A stretch of DNA of 20,262 nt. Source: an uncultured Actinomycetes bacterium (GTDB lineage Bacteria > Actinomycetota > Actinomycetes > Nanopelagicales > Nanopelagicaceae). The notes below the pieces were generated by a model that was not told the DNA's origin, made no database searches, and saw nothing but the letters and a program-made list of their open reading frames with translations. Both the position numbers and the translations under genes were made by a program. The DNA lies in NCBI GenBank assembly GCA_903845465.1, contig CAIMXQ010000121.1:1-20262 (forward strand), read 5' to 3'. Positions 12,844-20,262 of this stretch are shown here, piece after piece; within the stretch, counting starts at the first letter, position 1; the number at the start of each line of letters is the position of its first letter.

Positions 12844-14151
12844 GTGAAGAGCACTCTCGAGACACTGTCGCCAACTCGCGTCCGTTTAGATGTCAATGTT
12901 CCTTATGCAGAGCTTGGTCAGTATGTAGATGCGGCATATAAGAAGGTTGCATCAACCGTATCAATCCCAGGATTTCGCAAGGGCAAAGTTCCTAATGCGA
13001 TGATCGATCAGCGCGTTGGTCGCGGAACCGTTATGGATGAGGCAATTAACGTTGCAATCCAAGATTTCTATGTTGCTGCAGCTCGCGAGAACGATGTTTT
13101 GGTCGTTGGTCGTCCCACTGTTGATGCGATTGATTATGTTGATAATGAGAAGCTTTCATTCTCAGTCGAAGTAAATGTGCGTCCAGATGTCACACTTCCA
13201 GATTTCTCAAAGATCACCATTACAGTCGAAGATGTTGCAGTCTCCGATAAGGATATTGACGAGCAGATTGACGAACTCCGCGCTCGCTTTGGAACGCTCA
13301 ATTCTGTCGAGCGTGCAGCAGCTAACGGCGATTTCGTCACTATCGATCTCACTGCCCGTATTGATGGCGCTGAAGTAGATGGCGGTAAGGCCAATGAAAT
13401 TTCATATGAAGTCGGCTCAAATAAGATGATTGATAATCTCGATGATGCACTTATCGGCATGAGCGCCGGAGATACAAAGACATTTACTTCTCAGCTCGTA
13501 GGTCAAAAAGATGGCGAGACCGGTGATATCGATATCGTCGTCAAGGCTGTCAAAGAGCGCGAACTTCCAACTCTCGATGATTCATTTGCCAAGCTTGCCT
13601 CTGAGTTCGACACAGTTGCCGAACTCCGTGCAGATTTCACTGAACGTTTAAGCCGCGTCAAGAAGATGGAACAAGGGGCTGAAGCGCGCGATCTTCTCGT
13701 TGAAAAATTACTTGCAGATCTAGATATTCCAGTGCCAGATGACATCGTTCTAGAAGAAGTCAACGATCATCTTCAAGGTGAAGGTCGCATGGAAGATGCA
13801 GAGCACCGCGCTGAAGTCGATAGCCAGGTTCGTTCGTCCATTAAATCTGATTTCCTCTTTGATTCAATCGTCAAGGCCGAAGATGTTCAAGTTAATGAAA
13901 TTGAATTAACTGAGTACCTCATCCGCATGTCACAGCGTTACGGAATGGGACCAGAACAATTTGCACAAGAACTTCAGAAGGCGGGACAGATTAGCCAGGT
14001 CGTTGCAGAAGTAACGCGCGCCAAGGCACTTGCATCTGTACTTGCTCGCATCTCAGTTGTCGATAAATCAGGCAATAAGGTCGAACTCGAAGCCCTCCGT
14101 CCGCAAGAGGCTTCAACTGAAGATGCAGTTTCTGCACCTTCAGCCGAGTAA
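12844..14151 (+). CDS. tig: Trigger factor, ribosome-associated chaperone
   Basis: This 435-residue chaperone binds nascent chains at the ribosome exit tunnel. The N-terminal ribosome-binding domain contains GFRKGKVP (43-50), the family signature loop. The FKBP-like prolyl isomerase domain follows at about 150-235 (NGDFVTIDLTARIDGAEVDGG through DIDIVVKAVKER). The helical C-terminal cradle runs to about 405 and is followed by an acidic Ser/Ala-rich tail. The start is GTG 12844 with AAGGAG at 12832-12837. Position immediately before clpP1-clpP2 is the standard actinobacterial arrangement and couples folding to degradation. Confidence 0.96.
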   Translation: MKSTLETLSPTRVRLDVNVPYAELGQYVDAAYKKVASTVSIPGFRKGKVPNAMIDQRVGRGTVMDEAINVAIQDFYVAAARENDVLVVGRPTVDAIDYVDNEKLSFSVEVNVRPDVTLPDFSKITITVEDVAVSDKDIDEQIDELRARFGTLNSVERAAANGDFVTIDLTARIDGAEVDGGKANEISYEVGSNKMIDNLDDALIGMSAGDTKTFTSQLVGQKDGETGDIDIVVKAVKERELPTLDDSFAKLASEFDTVAELRADFTERLSRVKKMEQGAEARDLLVEKLLADLDIPVPDDIVLEEVNDHLQGEGRMEDAEHRAEVDSQVRSSIKSDFLFDSIVKAEDVQVNEIELTEYLIRMSQRYGMGPEQFAQELQKAGQISQVVAEVTRAKALASVLARISVVDKSGNKVELEALRPQEASTEDAVSAPSAE

Positions 14152-14155
14152 CTTC

Positions 14156-14190
14156 TTTAGCCGTAAGCGAACATCGCCTCTTTCGGAGGC
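14156..14190 (+). promoter_or_regulatory. Possible ClgR-like half-site and hairpin before clpP1
   Basis: AGCGAAC (14166-14172) equals one half of the ClgR operator known upstream of actinobacterial clpP1P2; the matching left half (near 14156-14162) is degenerate. Just after it, GCCTC (14176-14180) and GAGGC (14186-14190) form a short hairpin without a T-run, perhaps an attenuator of tig read-through. Both readings are tentative. Confidence 0.25.
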
Positions 14191-14268
14191 AAAGTGACCA
14201 ATTTGGGAAGCATTTTGCGTCGGCAATTGTTAAGGTCAATACAAGTAAAACAATCGGAAGGATGACTC

Positions 14269-14895
14269 GTGGATTTCAATAACCCACAGGACAACACAAC
14301 AGTTGCCCGCTCAGTTGGTTCAGAACTTATGGGACTAGGTGATCAGATTTATAGCCGTTTGCTCCGCGAACGCATCATCTTTCTAGCAGGTGAAGTTCGC
14401 GATGAGATGGCTAACGCAATCTGTGCGCAGATGCTCCTTCTCGCCGCTGAAGATCCTGAAAAAGATATCTACCTTTACATCAACTCACCTGGTGGATCTG
14501 TCACAGCAGGTATGGCGATCTACGACACGATGCATTACATCAAGAACGATGTAGCAACAGTTGCAATGGGAATGGCTGCCTCTATGGGCCAGTTCTTACT
14601 TACAGCTGGTGCTCCCGGCAAGCGTTACGCAACTCCAAATGCACGCATCTTGATGCACCAACCACTCGGTGGCATCGGTGGTACAGCTACTGATATTCGT
14701 ATTCAGGCAGAACAGATGGCAATCACAAAGCAGACAATGTCTGAACTCAATGCAAAGCACACTGGACAGCCACTTGAAAAGATCATCGCTGATTCAGATC
14801 GTGACAATTGGTTCAACGCTAAAGATGCGCTTGCATATGGATTTATCGATCACGTTGCAACAAATGAAGCCAATATTGCGGGAGGTAAGAAGTAA
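14269..14895 (+). CDS. clpP1: ATP-dependent Clp protease proteolytic subunit 1
   Basis: This 208-residue serine peptidase forms one ring of the heteromeric ClpP1P2 chamber. The catalytic triad is Ser105 (GMAASMGQF), His130 (ILMHQPLGG) and Asp179 (SDRDNWF). The substrate-binding strand INSPGGSVTAG (71-81) and the handle helix are intact. The start is GTG 14269, with GGAAGGA at 14256-14262. An ATG at 14262 in another frame stops after six codons. The stop overlaps the clpP2 ATG by one base (TAATG), so the two subunits are translationally coupled at near-equal amounts. Confidence 0.97.
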   Translation: MDFNNPQDNTTVARSVGSELMGLGDQIYSRLLRERIIFLAGEVRDEMANAICAQMLLLAAEDPEKDIYLYINSPGGSVTAGMAIYDTMHYIKNDVATVAMGMAASMGQFLLTAGAPGKRYATPNARILMHQPLGGIGGTATDIRIQAEQMAITKQTMSELNAKHTGQPLEKIIADSDRDNWFNAKDALAYGFIDHVATNEANIAGGKK

Positions 14896-15521
14896 TGAAG
14901 CACATTCAAGAAATTACAAACCGCTACGTTCTTCCAACTATTGAAGAGAAGACCGCATACGGCTACAAGCGCCTTGATCCTTACACAAAGCTATTTGAAG
15001 AGCGCATCATCTTCTTGGGTCAAGCAATCGATGACACCGTTGCAAACGATGTTATGGCACAGCTTCTGACACTCGAATCCATGGATCCAGATCGCGATAT
15101 CTCGATCTACATCAACTCACCTGGTGGGTCATTCACAGCGCTGACTGCTATCTACGACACGATGCAATTTGTTCGCCCAGACATCACAACAATCTGTCTT
15201 GGACAGGCAGCATCAGCTGCAGCGATCATTCTTGCGGGCGGAACCAAGGGCAAGCGCTACGGACTCGAACATTCACGAATCCTTATCCACCAACCTTCAT
15301 CCGAAGGTGGGGGACAGGCATCGGATATCGAAATCCAAGCACGCGAAATCATGCGTATGCGTGGCTTGCTCGAGACAATGCTTGCAAAGCATTCAAATAA
15401 AACTGTCGAAGAGATTGAAAAAGATATCGAACGCGACAAAATTCTTACTGCAGTTGAAGCAGTTGAATACGGAATTATCGATAAGGTTATGGCATCACGA
15501 AAGGCTAAGCCTGTCGCATAA
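14895..15521 (+). CDS. clpP2: ATP-dependent Clp protease proteolytic subunit 2
   Basis: This second ClpP subunit has 208 residues and a complete triad: Ser107 (GQAASAAAI), His132 (ILIHQPSSE) and Asp181 (IERDKIL). Its N-terminus (YVLPTIEEKTAYGYKRLDPYTKLFEERIIFLG) is the ClpP2-type leader. GGGAGGT ends about 8 bases before the overlapping ATG. In mycobacteria both rings are required for activity and the ClpX or ClpC1 ATPase docks on ClpP2; clpX lies two genes downstream here. Confidence 0.97.
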   Translation: MKHIQEITNRYVLPTIEEKTAYGYKRLDPYTKLFEERIIFLGQAIDDTVANDVMAQLLTLESMDPDRDISIYINSPGGSFTALTAIYDTMQFVRPDITTICLGQAASAAAIILAGGTKGKRYGLEHSRILIHQPSSEGGGQASDIEIQAREIMRMRGLLETMLAKHSNKTVEEIEKDIERDKILTAVEAVEYGIIDKVMASRKAKPVA

Positions 15522-15553
15522 TTAATATTTACTAAAGGGGCGTCGGTCGAGAA

Positions 15554-16807
15554 ATGTTGAAGAAATATTTCGAACCCGGCGCTCTTTTCTCATATAAGGG
15601 CTATAGACGCTTCTTCATATCTGGCCTGATATTTGTTTTGGGCGCTTCAGCATTTCCTATCGCACTTGCAGTAACAGTTCTAGATAAGGGTGGTAGCGCC
15701 TCAGCACTCGGTTTAATTCTTGCAGCGCGAGTAGCGGCAGGAACTATCTTCATGTTGATTGGTGGAGTCTGGGCCGATCGCTTGCCTCGCAAATGGATCA
15801 TGATTAGCGCAGATACATTCCGTGCGGCTCTCTGCATTATTTTGGTTTTCGTCTCTGCAACGAATCTGCCTCTTTGGGCAATTGGATTACTCGTATTTCT
15901 TATGGGCTTAGGCGATTCATTCGGAGCACCAGCTGGATCTGCCATTGTTCCCAGTTTGCTCCCTGATCACTTACTTCCAGCAGGCAATGTTGCAAAGGGA
16001 ATTGTTGCGAAGGTCGGAAACATTATTGGTCCCGGGCTTGGTGGTTTAGCGATAGCAACAATCGGGGCTGATTTAACTTTCGCCTTCATTGGCGCTTCAT
16101 TTCTTATCGCGACATCGCTTATATTCAAGATTAAAGAACCTCCACGCCAAGACAATCCTGAGATTAAACCAACGTTCTTATTTGAACTTCGCGAAGGCTT
16201 TAAATTAGTATGGGAAATCAAGTGGATCGCGGCATCCATTGCGATGGCTTCATTTCAGTTAATGGTCATTGTTGCTGCTGAATCCGTTCTACTTCCTGTT
16301 ATTACGCGCCGCGAATTCCACACCAATTCTGTCTTTGCAATCTCGGCAGCGATGTTTAGCCTGGGTGGTGGTCTCAGCGCAATCGCGGCAATTAAATTTA
16401 AGACAGAGAAACCTGGCTTGGTTGCAATCTCGCTGTGGGGACTCTTTGCCATTGCACCACTGGTGCTTGCATTTCCGATTAACGAAACTTTTGTCATCGC
16501 CGGTTATTTCATTGCGGGTCTTTCAATTGGCGGGTGGGAGGCCTACTGGGTTACAGCGGTGCAACGGGAAATTCCACAAGAGATGCAGGGCAGAGTTTTT
16601 AGTATCGACATGGTTGGTTCAGGTGGGTTGATGCCAATTGGAATGGCACTTGTTGGCCCAGCAGTTCTGCTTATGGGCGAGAAAAACTTTCTCTTATCGG
16701 CAATCTTCTTCCACGTGCTGATCTGCTATTTGGTACTTCTTGTGCCAGGAGTAAAAGAGTTGCGCGACCCACGTCGCGGTATTTCACCTATAAGCGAACA
16801 GGGTTAA
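15554..16807 (+). CDS. MFS exporter (EntS/MFS_3-like)
   Basis: This 417-residue membrane protein has about twelve hydrophobic segments. Loop 2-3 carries the motif A sequence GGVWADRLPRKWIM (74-87 region). The PAGSAIVPSLLPDHLLPAGN segment after helix 4 is typical of the enterobactin-exporter / macrolide-efflux branch. It probably exports a small molecule by proton antiport; the substrate is unknown. The ATG has only a weak GAGA upstream; AAAGGGG lies farther back. It sits 32 bases after clpP2 in the same direction, between clpP2 and clpX, so it is probably co-transcribed with the protease genes. Confidence 0.8.
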   Translation: MLKKYFEPGALFSYKGYRRFFISGLIFVLGASAFPIALAVTVLDKGGSASALGLILAARVAAGTIFMLIGGVWADRLPRKWIMISADTFRAALCIILVFVSATNLPLWAIGLLVFLMGLGDSFGAPAGSAIVPSLLPDHLLPAGNVAKGIVAKVGNIIGPGLGGLAIATIGADLTFAFIGASFLIATSLIFKIKEPPRQDNPEIKPTFLFELREGFKLVWEIKWIAASIAMASFQLMVIVAAESVLLPVITRREFHTNSVFAISAAMFSLGGGLSAIAAIKFKTEKPGLVAISLWGLFAIAPLVLAFPINETFVIAGYFIAGLSIGGWEAYWVTAVQREIPQEMQGRVFSIDMVGSGGLMPIGMALVGPAVLLMGEKNFLLSAIFFHVLICYLVLLVPGVKELRDPRRGISPISEQG

Positions 16808-16842
16808 GCCTGATTCAGCCCTCATAATTGGGTTGGAAAAAC

Positions 16843-16848
16843 TACTCT
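16843..16848 (+). promoter_or_regulatory. -10 element TACTCT of clpX
   Basis: TACTCT ends 6 bases before the ATG at 16855 with no ribosome site between, so clpX probably has its own leaderless promoter apart from clpP1P2 read-through. No -35 hexamer is evident. Confidence 0.55.
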
Positions 16849-16854
16849 TATCCC

Positions 16855-18153
16855 ATGTCCACACGTATCGGCGAAGCAAACGATCTACTCAAATGTTCTT
16901 TCTGCGGAAAGACTCAGAAGCAGGTCAAGAAACTTATTGCAGGCCCTGGTGTTTATATCTGCGACGAATGTATTGAACTTTGTAACGAAATTATCGTTGA
17001 AGAACTTTCTGAAGCAACATCTCTTGGGTTAAGCGAACTTCCTAAACCACAAGCAATCTTCGAATTTCTCGATCAATATGTCATCGGTCAAGATCGTGCA
17101 AAGAAATCACTTTCTGTTGCCGTCTACAACCATTACAAGCGCGTTCAGTCTGGCGACTCTCGCAACGAAGATGGAATCGAACTCGCAAAGTCAAACATCC
17201 TTCTCCTCGGTCCAACCGGATGCGGCAAAACTCTGATGGCTCAAACACTTGCTCGCATGCTCAATGTTCCATTTGCAATCGCAGATGCAACTGCGCTAAC
17301 TGAAGCAGGTTACGTTGGCGAGGATGTTGAAAATATTCTCCTCAAGCTTTTGCAAGCAGCAGATTACGATGTCAAGAAGGCTGAAACCGGAATCATCTAT
17401 ATCGATGAGATCGATAAGGTTGCCCGTAAATCTGAGAACCCATCTATCACCCGCGATGTATCTGGCGAAGGCGTTCAGCAAGCGCTCCTAAAGATTCTCG
17501 AGGGAACTGTTGCATCAGTTCCACCTCAGGGTGGTCGTAAGCACCCACATCAAGAATTTATTCAGATCGATACAACCAATGTTCTCTTCATCGTGGGTGG
17601 AGCATTTGCAGGTCTAGAAAAGATTATCGAAGCTCGCAGCGGTTCATCAGGAGTTGGATTCGGTGCAGAACTACAAACTGCTGAAGATAAGAATCGTCGC
17701 GATATCTTCGCCGACGTCATGCCAGAAGATTTACTAAAGTTTGGAATGATCCCTGAATTTATTGGTCGCCTTCCAGTTTTAACAAGCGTTGAAAATCTTG
17801 ATAAGCCTGCCTTGATGCAGATACTTACCGAACCTAAGAACGCATTGGTTAAGCAGTACCAGAAGCTCTTTGATCTCGATGATGTAGAACTCGAATTTGC
17901 ACCCGATGCCCTCGATGCGATTGCAGATCTTGCACTCAATCGCGGCACTGGCGCACGTGGACTTCGCGCAATCATGGAGTCTGCACTCCTTGGTGTGATG
18001 TACGACGTCCCAAGCCGCGCTGATATTGCAAAGGTAATTATCGAAAAGGCATGCATCGAAACTCATGCAGCACCAACGTTGATACCTCGTACGGGCGATA
18101 TTCCTAAGCGAGCATCACGACGCGAGAAGACTTCTGAGGAGAAGAGCGCTTAA
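16855..18153 (+). CDS. clpX: ATP-dependent Clp protease ATP-binding subunit ClpX
   Basis: This 432-residue AAA+ unfoldase feeds substrates into ClpP1P2. The N-terminal zinc domain has Cys14, Cys17, Cys36 and Cys39 (CSFC and CDEC). Walker A is GPTGCGKT (119-126), Walker B is IIYIDEID and the sensor region SENPSITRDVSGEGVQQALL is intact. The ClpP-docking loop reads VGF in SSGVGFGAEL, in place of IGF. An upstream TTG (16828) would extend the frame by nine residues, but MSTRIGEANDLLKCSFCGK is the family N-terminus and the TACTCT promoter fits ATG 16855. A short basic tail closes the protein. valS starts 22 bases after its stop. Confidence 0.97.
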   Translation: MSTRIGEANDLLKCSFCGKTQKQVKKLIAGPGVYICDECIELCNEIIVEELSEATSLGLSELPKPQAIFEFLDQYVIGQDRAKKSLSVAVYNHYKRVQSGDSRNEDGIELAKSNILLLGPTGCGKTLMAQTLARMLNVPFAIADATALTEAGYVGEDVENILLKLLQAADYDVKKAETGIIYIDEIDKVARKSENPSITRDVSGEGVQQALLKILEGTVASVPPQGGRKHPHQEFIQIDTTNVLFIVGGAFAGLEKIIEARSGSSGVGFGAELQTAEDKNRRDIFADVMPEDLLKFGMIPEFIGRLPVLTSVENLDKPALMQILTEPKNALVKQYQKLFDLDDVELEFAPDALDAIADLALNRGTGARGLRAIMESALLGVMYDVPSRADIAKVIIEKACIETHAAPTLIPRTGDIPKRASRREKTSEEKSA

Positions 18154-18162
18154 AGTTTGAAC

Positions 18163-18168
18163 TAGACT
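18163..18168 (+). promoter_or_regulatory. -10 element TAGACT of valS
   Basis: TAGACT ends 7 bases before the valS ATG (18176) with no ribosome site between, consistent with leaderless transcription from the short clpX-valS gap. Confidence 0.55.
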
Positions 18169-18175
18169 GGGCTCC

Positions 18176-20262
18176 ATGTCCTCCGAAAAGCGCGAACTTG
18201 CGTCGTCATTTGTTCCTGGCGATATCGAAGGCCCTCTCTATACAAAGTGGATCGATGCGGGTTACTTCACCGCAGATGCCAACTCATCTAAAGAACCATT
18301 CACGATTGTTATTCCGCCTCCCAACGTAACCGGCAACCTTCATATCGGCCACGCACTCGATCAGACACTTCAAGATTGTTTAACTCGCATGAAACGTATG
18401 CAAGGTTTTGAAGCCCTCTGGCTTCCAGGAATGGACCATGCAGGTATCGCAACCCAGAATGTTGTAGAAAAACAATTAGCCACCCAGGGTTTAAGTCGAC
18501 ACGATTTAGGTCGCGAAGCATTTGTTAAGAAAGTGTGGGAATGGAAGGCCGAATCAGGCGGACAGATTCTTGGACAGATGAAGCGTCTCGGAGATTCAGT
18601 TGACTGGTCTCGCGAAGCATTTACGATGGATGACAATCTTTCGCAAGCTGTTCTTACAATCTTTAAAAAGTTATTTGATCAGGGGCTTATCTATCGCGCC
18701 GAACGCATCATCAACTGGTGCCCACGTTGCCTCACTGCGCTTTCAGATATTGAAGTAGAACACCAAGATGATGCAGGCGAATTTGTTCAGGTTCGTTATG
18801 GCGATGGTGACCAAAGTATCGTTGTCGCAACAACTCGCGCCGAGACAATGATGGGCGATGGCGCAGTTGCCGTGCACCCAGATGATCCTCGCTATAAGCA
18901 TATGGTTGGCACTGAAGTACTTCTGCCGCTTGTTAACCGCATGATCCCGGTCATTGCCGATGAACTTGTAGATCCTGATTTCGGAACAGGTGCGGTCAAA
19001 GTAACTGCAGCTCACGATCCAAACGACTTTGAAATGGCAGTTCGCCACAATATTCCGTTCGTTGTCATTATGAACGAGCACGGGGTTATGGCGGGAACGG
19101 ACACTGAATTCGATGGCATGGATCGCTTCGATGCTCGCGTTGCTGTTGTTGCAAAGTTGAAAGAGATGGGGCGCATCGTTGCCGAGAAGCGTCCATATAT
19201 TCACGCAGTCGGACATTGCTCGCGTTGCGATACAACTGTCGAGCCACGCCTTTCAAAGCAATGGTTCGTCAAAGTTGCACCACTTGCAAAAGCCGCAGGA
19301 GATGCTGTTCGCGATGGTCGCGTAAAGATTGAACCTGCAGAACTTGCACCACGTTACTTCGAGTGGGTCGATAACATGCACGACTGGTGTATCTCTCGCC
19401 AATTGTGGTGGGGACATCGAATTCCAGTTTGGTATGGACCAAAAGACGAAGTCATCGTTGTTGGTCCTGGCGAAAGTGCACCAGCTGGCTACACGCAAGA
19501 TCCCGATGTTCTGGACACTTGGTTCTCATCTGCGCTCTGGCCCTTCTCGACTTTGGGATGGCCTAATAACACCGCAGATGTAAAGAAGTTCTATCCAACC
19601 AGCGTTCTTGTAACTGGCTATGACATCTTGTTCTTCTGGGTTGCGCGCATGATGCTCTTTGGTCTCTTTGCAATGGATGGAGTCCCACCGTTTCACACAA
19701 TCGTTCTGCATGGCTTGGTACGTGACCAATTCGGTAAGAAGATGTCGAAATCTCGTGGAAATGTTGTAGATCCACTTGAATTTATCGATAAGTATGGTGC
19801 CGATGCTCTTCGCTTCACGTTGGCACGTGGTTCCAACCCAGGCAAAGATCAGGCGCTAGCTGAAGATTGGATTGCAGGTTCGCGAAACTTTGCGACCAAA
19901 CTCTGGAACGCGACTCGCTTTGCAATGATGAACGGTGCGACTATCGAAGGTCCGCTTCCTGCAGTTGAAACGCTGTCTGATATTGATAAATGGGTTCTTT
20001 CCCGCCTTGCACAAACGACAACCGAATTCACCTCCCTCATCGAAGGCTACGAATTCGCACGTGCATGCGAGGCTATCTATCACTTTGCATGGGATGACCT
20101 CTGCGATTGGTATCTCGAACTTTCTAAAGAGACATTTGCATCAGGCAACGCTGCGGCTTCTCAGCGTGTATTAGGCCATGTACTCGACACTCTTTTCCGT
20201 TTACTTCATCCAGTGATGCCTTTTATTACTGAAACTCTTTGGACAACTCTGACCGGGGGAGA
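18176..20262 (+). CDS. valS: Valine-tRNA ligase, 3' end outside the window
   Basis: About 695 codons of this class I aminoacyl-tRNA synthetase are present, out of roughly 860-880 expected; the missing part would be the end of the anticodon-binding domain and the C-terminal coiled coil. The Rossmann fold has PPPNVTGNLHIGHA with HIGH at 56-59. The editing domain (about 190-330) includes TTRAETMMGDGAVAVHP and GTGAVKVTAAHDPNDFEM. KMSKS is at 522-526 in FGKKMSKSRGNVVDP. PPPNVTG and the DWCISRQLWWGHRIP block separate it from IleRS and LeuRS. The start is ATG 18176, giving MSSEKRELASSFVPGDIEG. Genes valS and folC often follow this region in Actinobacteria; folC would be beyond the edge. Confidence 0.97.
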   Translation, partial: MSSEKRELASSFVPGDIEGPLYTKWIDAGYFTADANSSKEPFTIVIPPPNVTGNLHIGHALDQTLQDCLTRMKRMQGFEALWLPGMDHAGIATQNVVEKQLATQGLSRHDLGREAFVKKVWEWKAESGGQILGQMKRLGDSVDWSREAFTMDDNLSQAVLTIFKKLFDQGLIYRAERIINWCPRCLTALSDIEVEHQDDAGEFVQVRYGDGDQSIVVATTRAETMMGDGAVAVHPDDPRYKHMVGTEVLLPLVNRMIPVIADELVDPDFGTGAVKVTAAHDPNDFEMAVRHNIPFVVIMNEHGVMAGTDTEFDGMDRFDARVAVVAKLKEMGRIVAEKRPYIHAVGHCSRCDTTVEPRLSKQWFVKVAPLAKAAGDAVRDGRVKIEPAELAPRYFEWVDNMHDWCISRQLWWGHRIPVWYGPKDEVIVVGPGESAPAGYTQDPDVLDTWFSSALWPFSTLGWPNNTADVKKFYPTSVLVTGYDILFFWVARMMLFGLFAMDGVPPFHTIVLHGLVRDQFGKKMSKSRGNVVDPLEFIDKYGADALRFTLARGSNPGKDQALAEDWIAGSRNFATKLWNATRFAMMNGATIEGPLPAVETLSDIDKWVLSRLAQTTTEFTSLIEGYEFARACEAIYHFAWDDLCDWYLELSKETFASGNAAASQRVLGHVLDTLFRLLHPVMPFITETLWTTLTGG

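Noticed and set aside
14262..14282. Six-codon ATG reading frame overlapping the clpP1 start
   Set aside because: The ATG touches the ribosome site and the frame stops at once; GTG 14269 gives the full ClpP N-terminus. It is too short to call a leader peptide.
16828..16854. Nine-residue extension of clpX from a TTG
   Set aside because: The conserved ClpX start is MSTRIGEAND, and the extension would overlap the TACTCT promoter hexamer.
1..20262. Mobile elements, phage genes, toxin-antitoxin pairs or defence systems
   Set aside because: No transposase, integrase, phage or toxin family was recognised; the HNH protein belongs to a conserved actinobacterial family rather than an obvious restriction or homing enzyme.

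Overview
The window reads as a chromosomal segment of a low-GC, compact actinobacterium, most likely a streamlined freshwater lineage such as the Nanopelagicales (acI / Planktophila-like). Reasons: actinobacterial-type families throughout (EttA, group II truncated haemoglobin GlbO, HNH protein, clpP1-clpP2 pair, Glu-type RpiB), base composition apparently below 50% GC, very short or overlapping gene junctions, and several start codons placed 6-8 bases after a TANNNT hexamer, as in leaderless actinobacterial transcripts. The taxonomic guess is inference.

Layout, left to right. (1) 1-1354: a PHO-box-like repeat, a stand-alone periplasmic phosphate-binding protein gene (pstS) and a terminator hairpin. 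(2) 1375-1448: tRNA-Arg(UCU), minus strand. (3) 1515-5210: a tight operon of ettA, a hotdog thioesterase, an MFS transporter and glbO. (4) 5207-6593: a minimal MscS-like channel (minus), divergent from an HNH-domain protein and a 65-residue membrane protein. (5) 6594-9131 pepN (minus), divergent from trmB (9229-9888), which converges on rpiB (9885-10340, minus). (6) 10374-12564: the only clearly accessory stretch, with two divergent genes for secreted Gly-rich proteins: a 233-residue protein with two helical/Gly-Met modules and a 392-residue collagen-like protein. (7) 12570-12793: divergent tRNA-Gly(UCC) and tRNA-Pro(UGG). (8) 12844-20262: the proteostasis cluster tig, clpP1, clpP2, an MFS exporter, clpX, then valS, which runs off the right edge.

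The order ettA - thioesterase - glbO - HNH - pepN - rpiB - tig - clpP1 - clpP2 - clpX - valS resembles, from memory, the Mycobacterium tuberculosis Rv2477c-Rv2448c region, so most of the window is a conserved actinobacterial backbone. Trigger factor and the ClpXP1P2 protease deal with nascent and damaged proteins, PepN trims the peptides, EttA and ValS act in translation, and TrmB and the tRNAs in tRNA biology. No mobile element, CRISPR array or defence island was seen. The most unusual content is the secreted Gly-rich pair next to the tRNA genes, three convergent gene pairs with overlapping or abutting stop codons, a truncated MscS channel with an operator-like palindrome, and the recurrent leaderless promoter pattern. 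No stretch longer than 300 bases lacks a gene.
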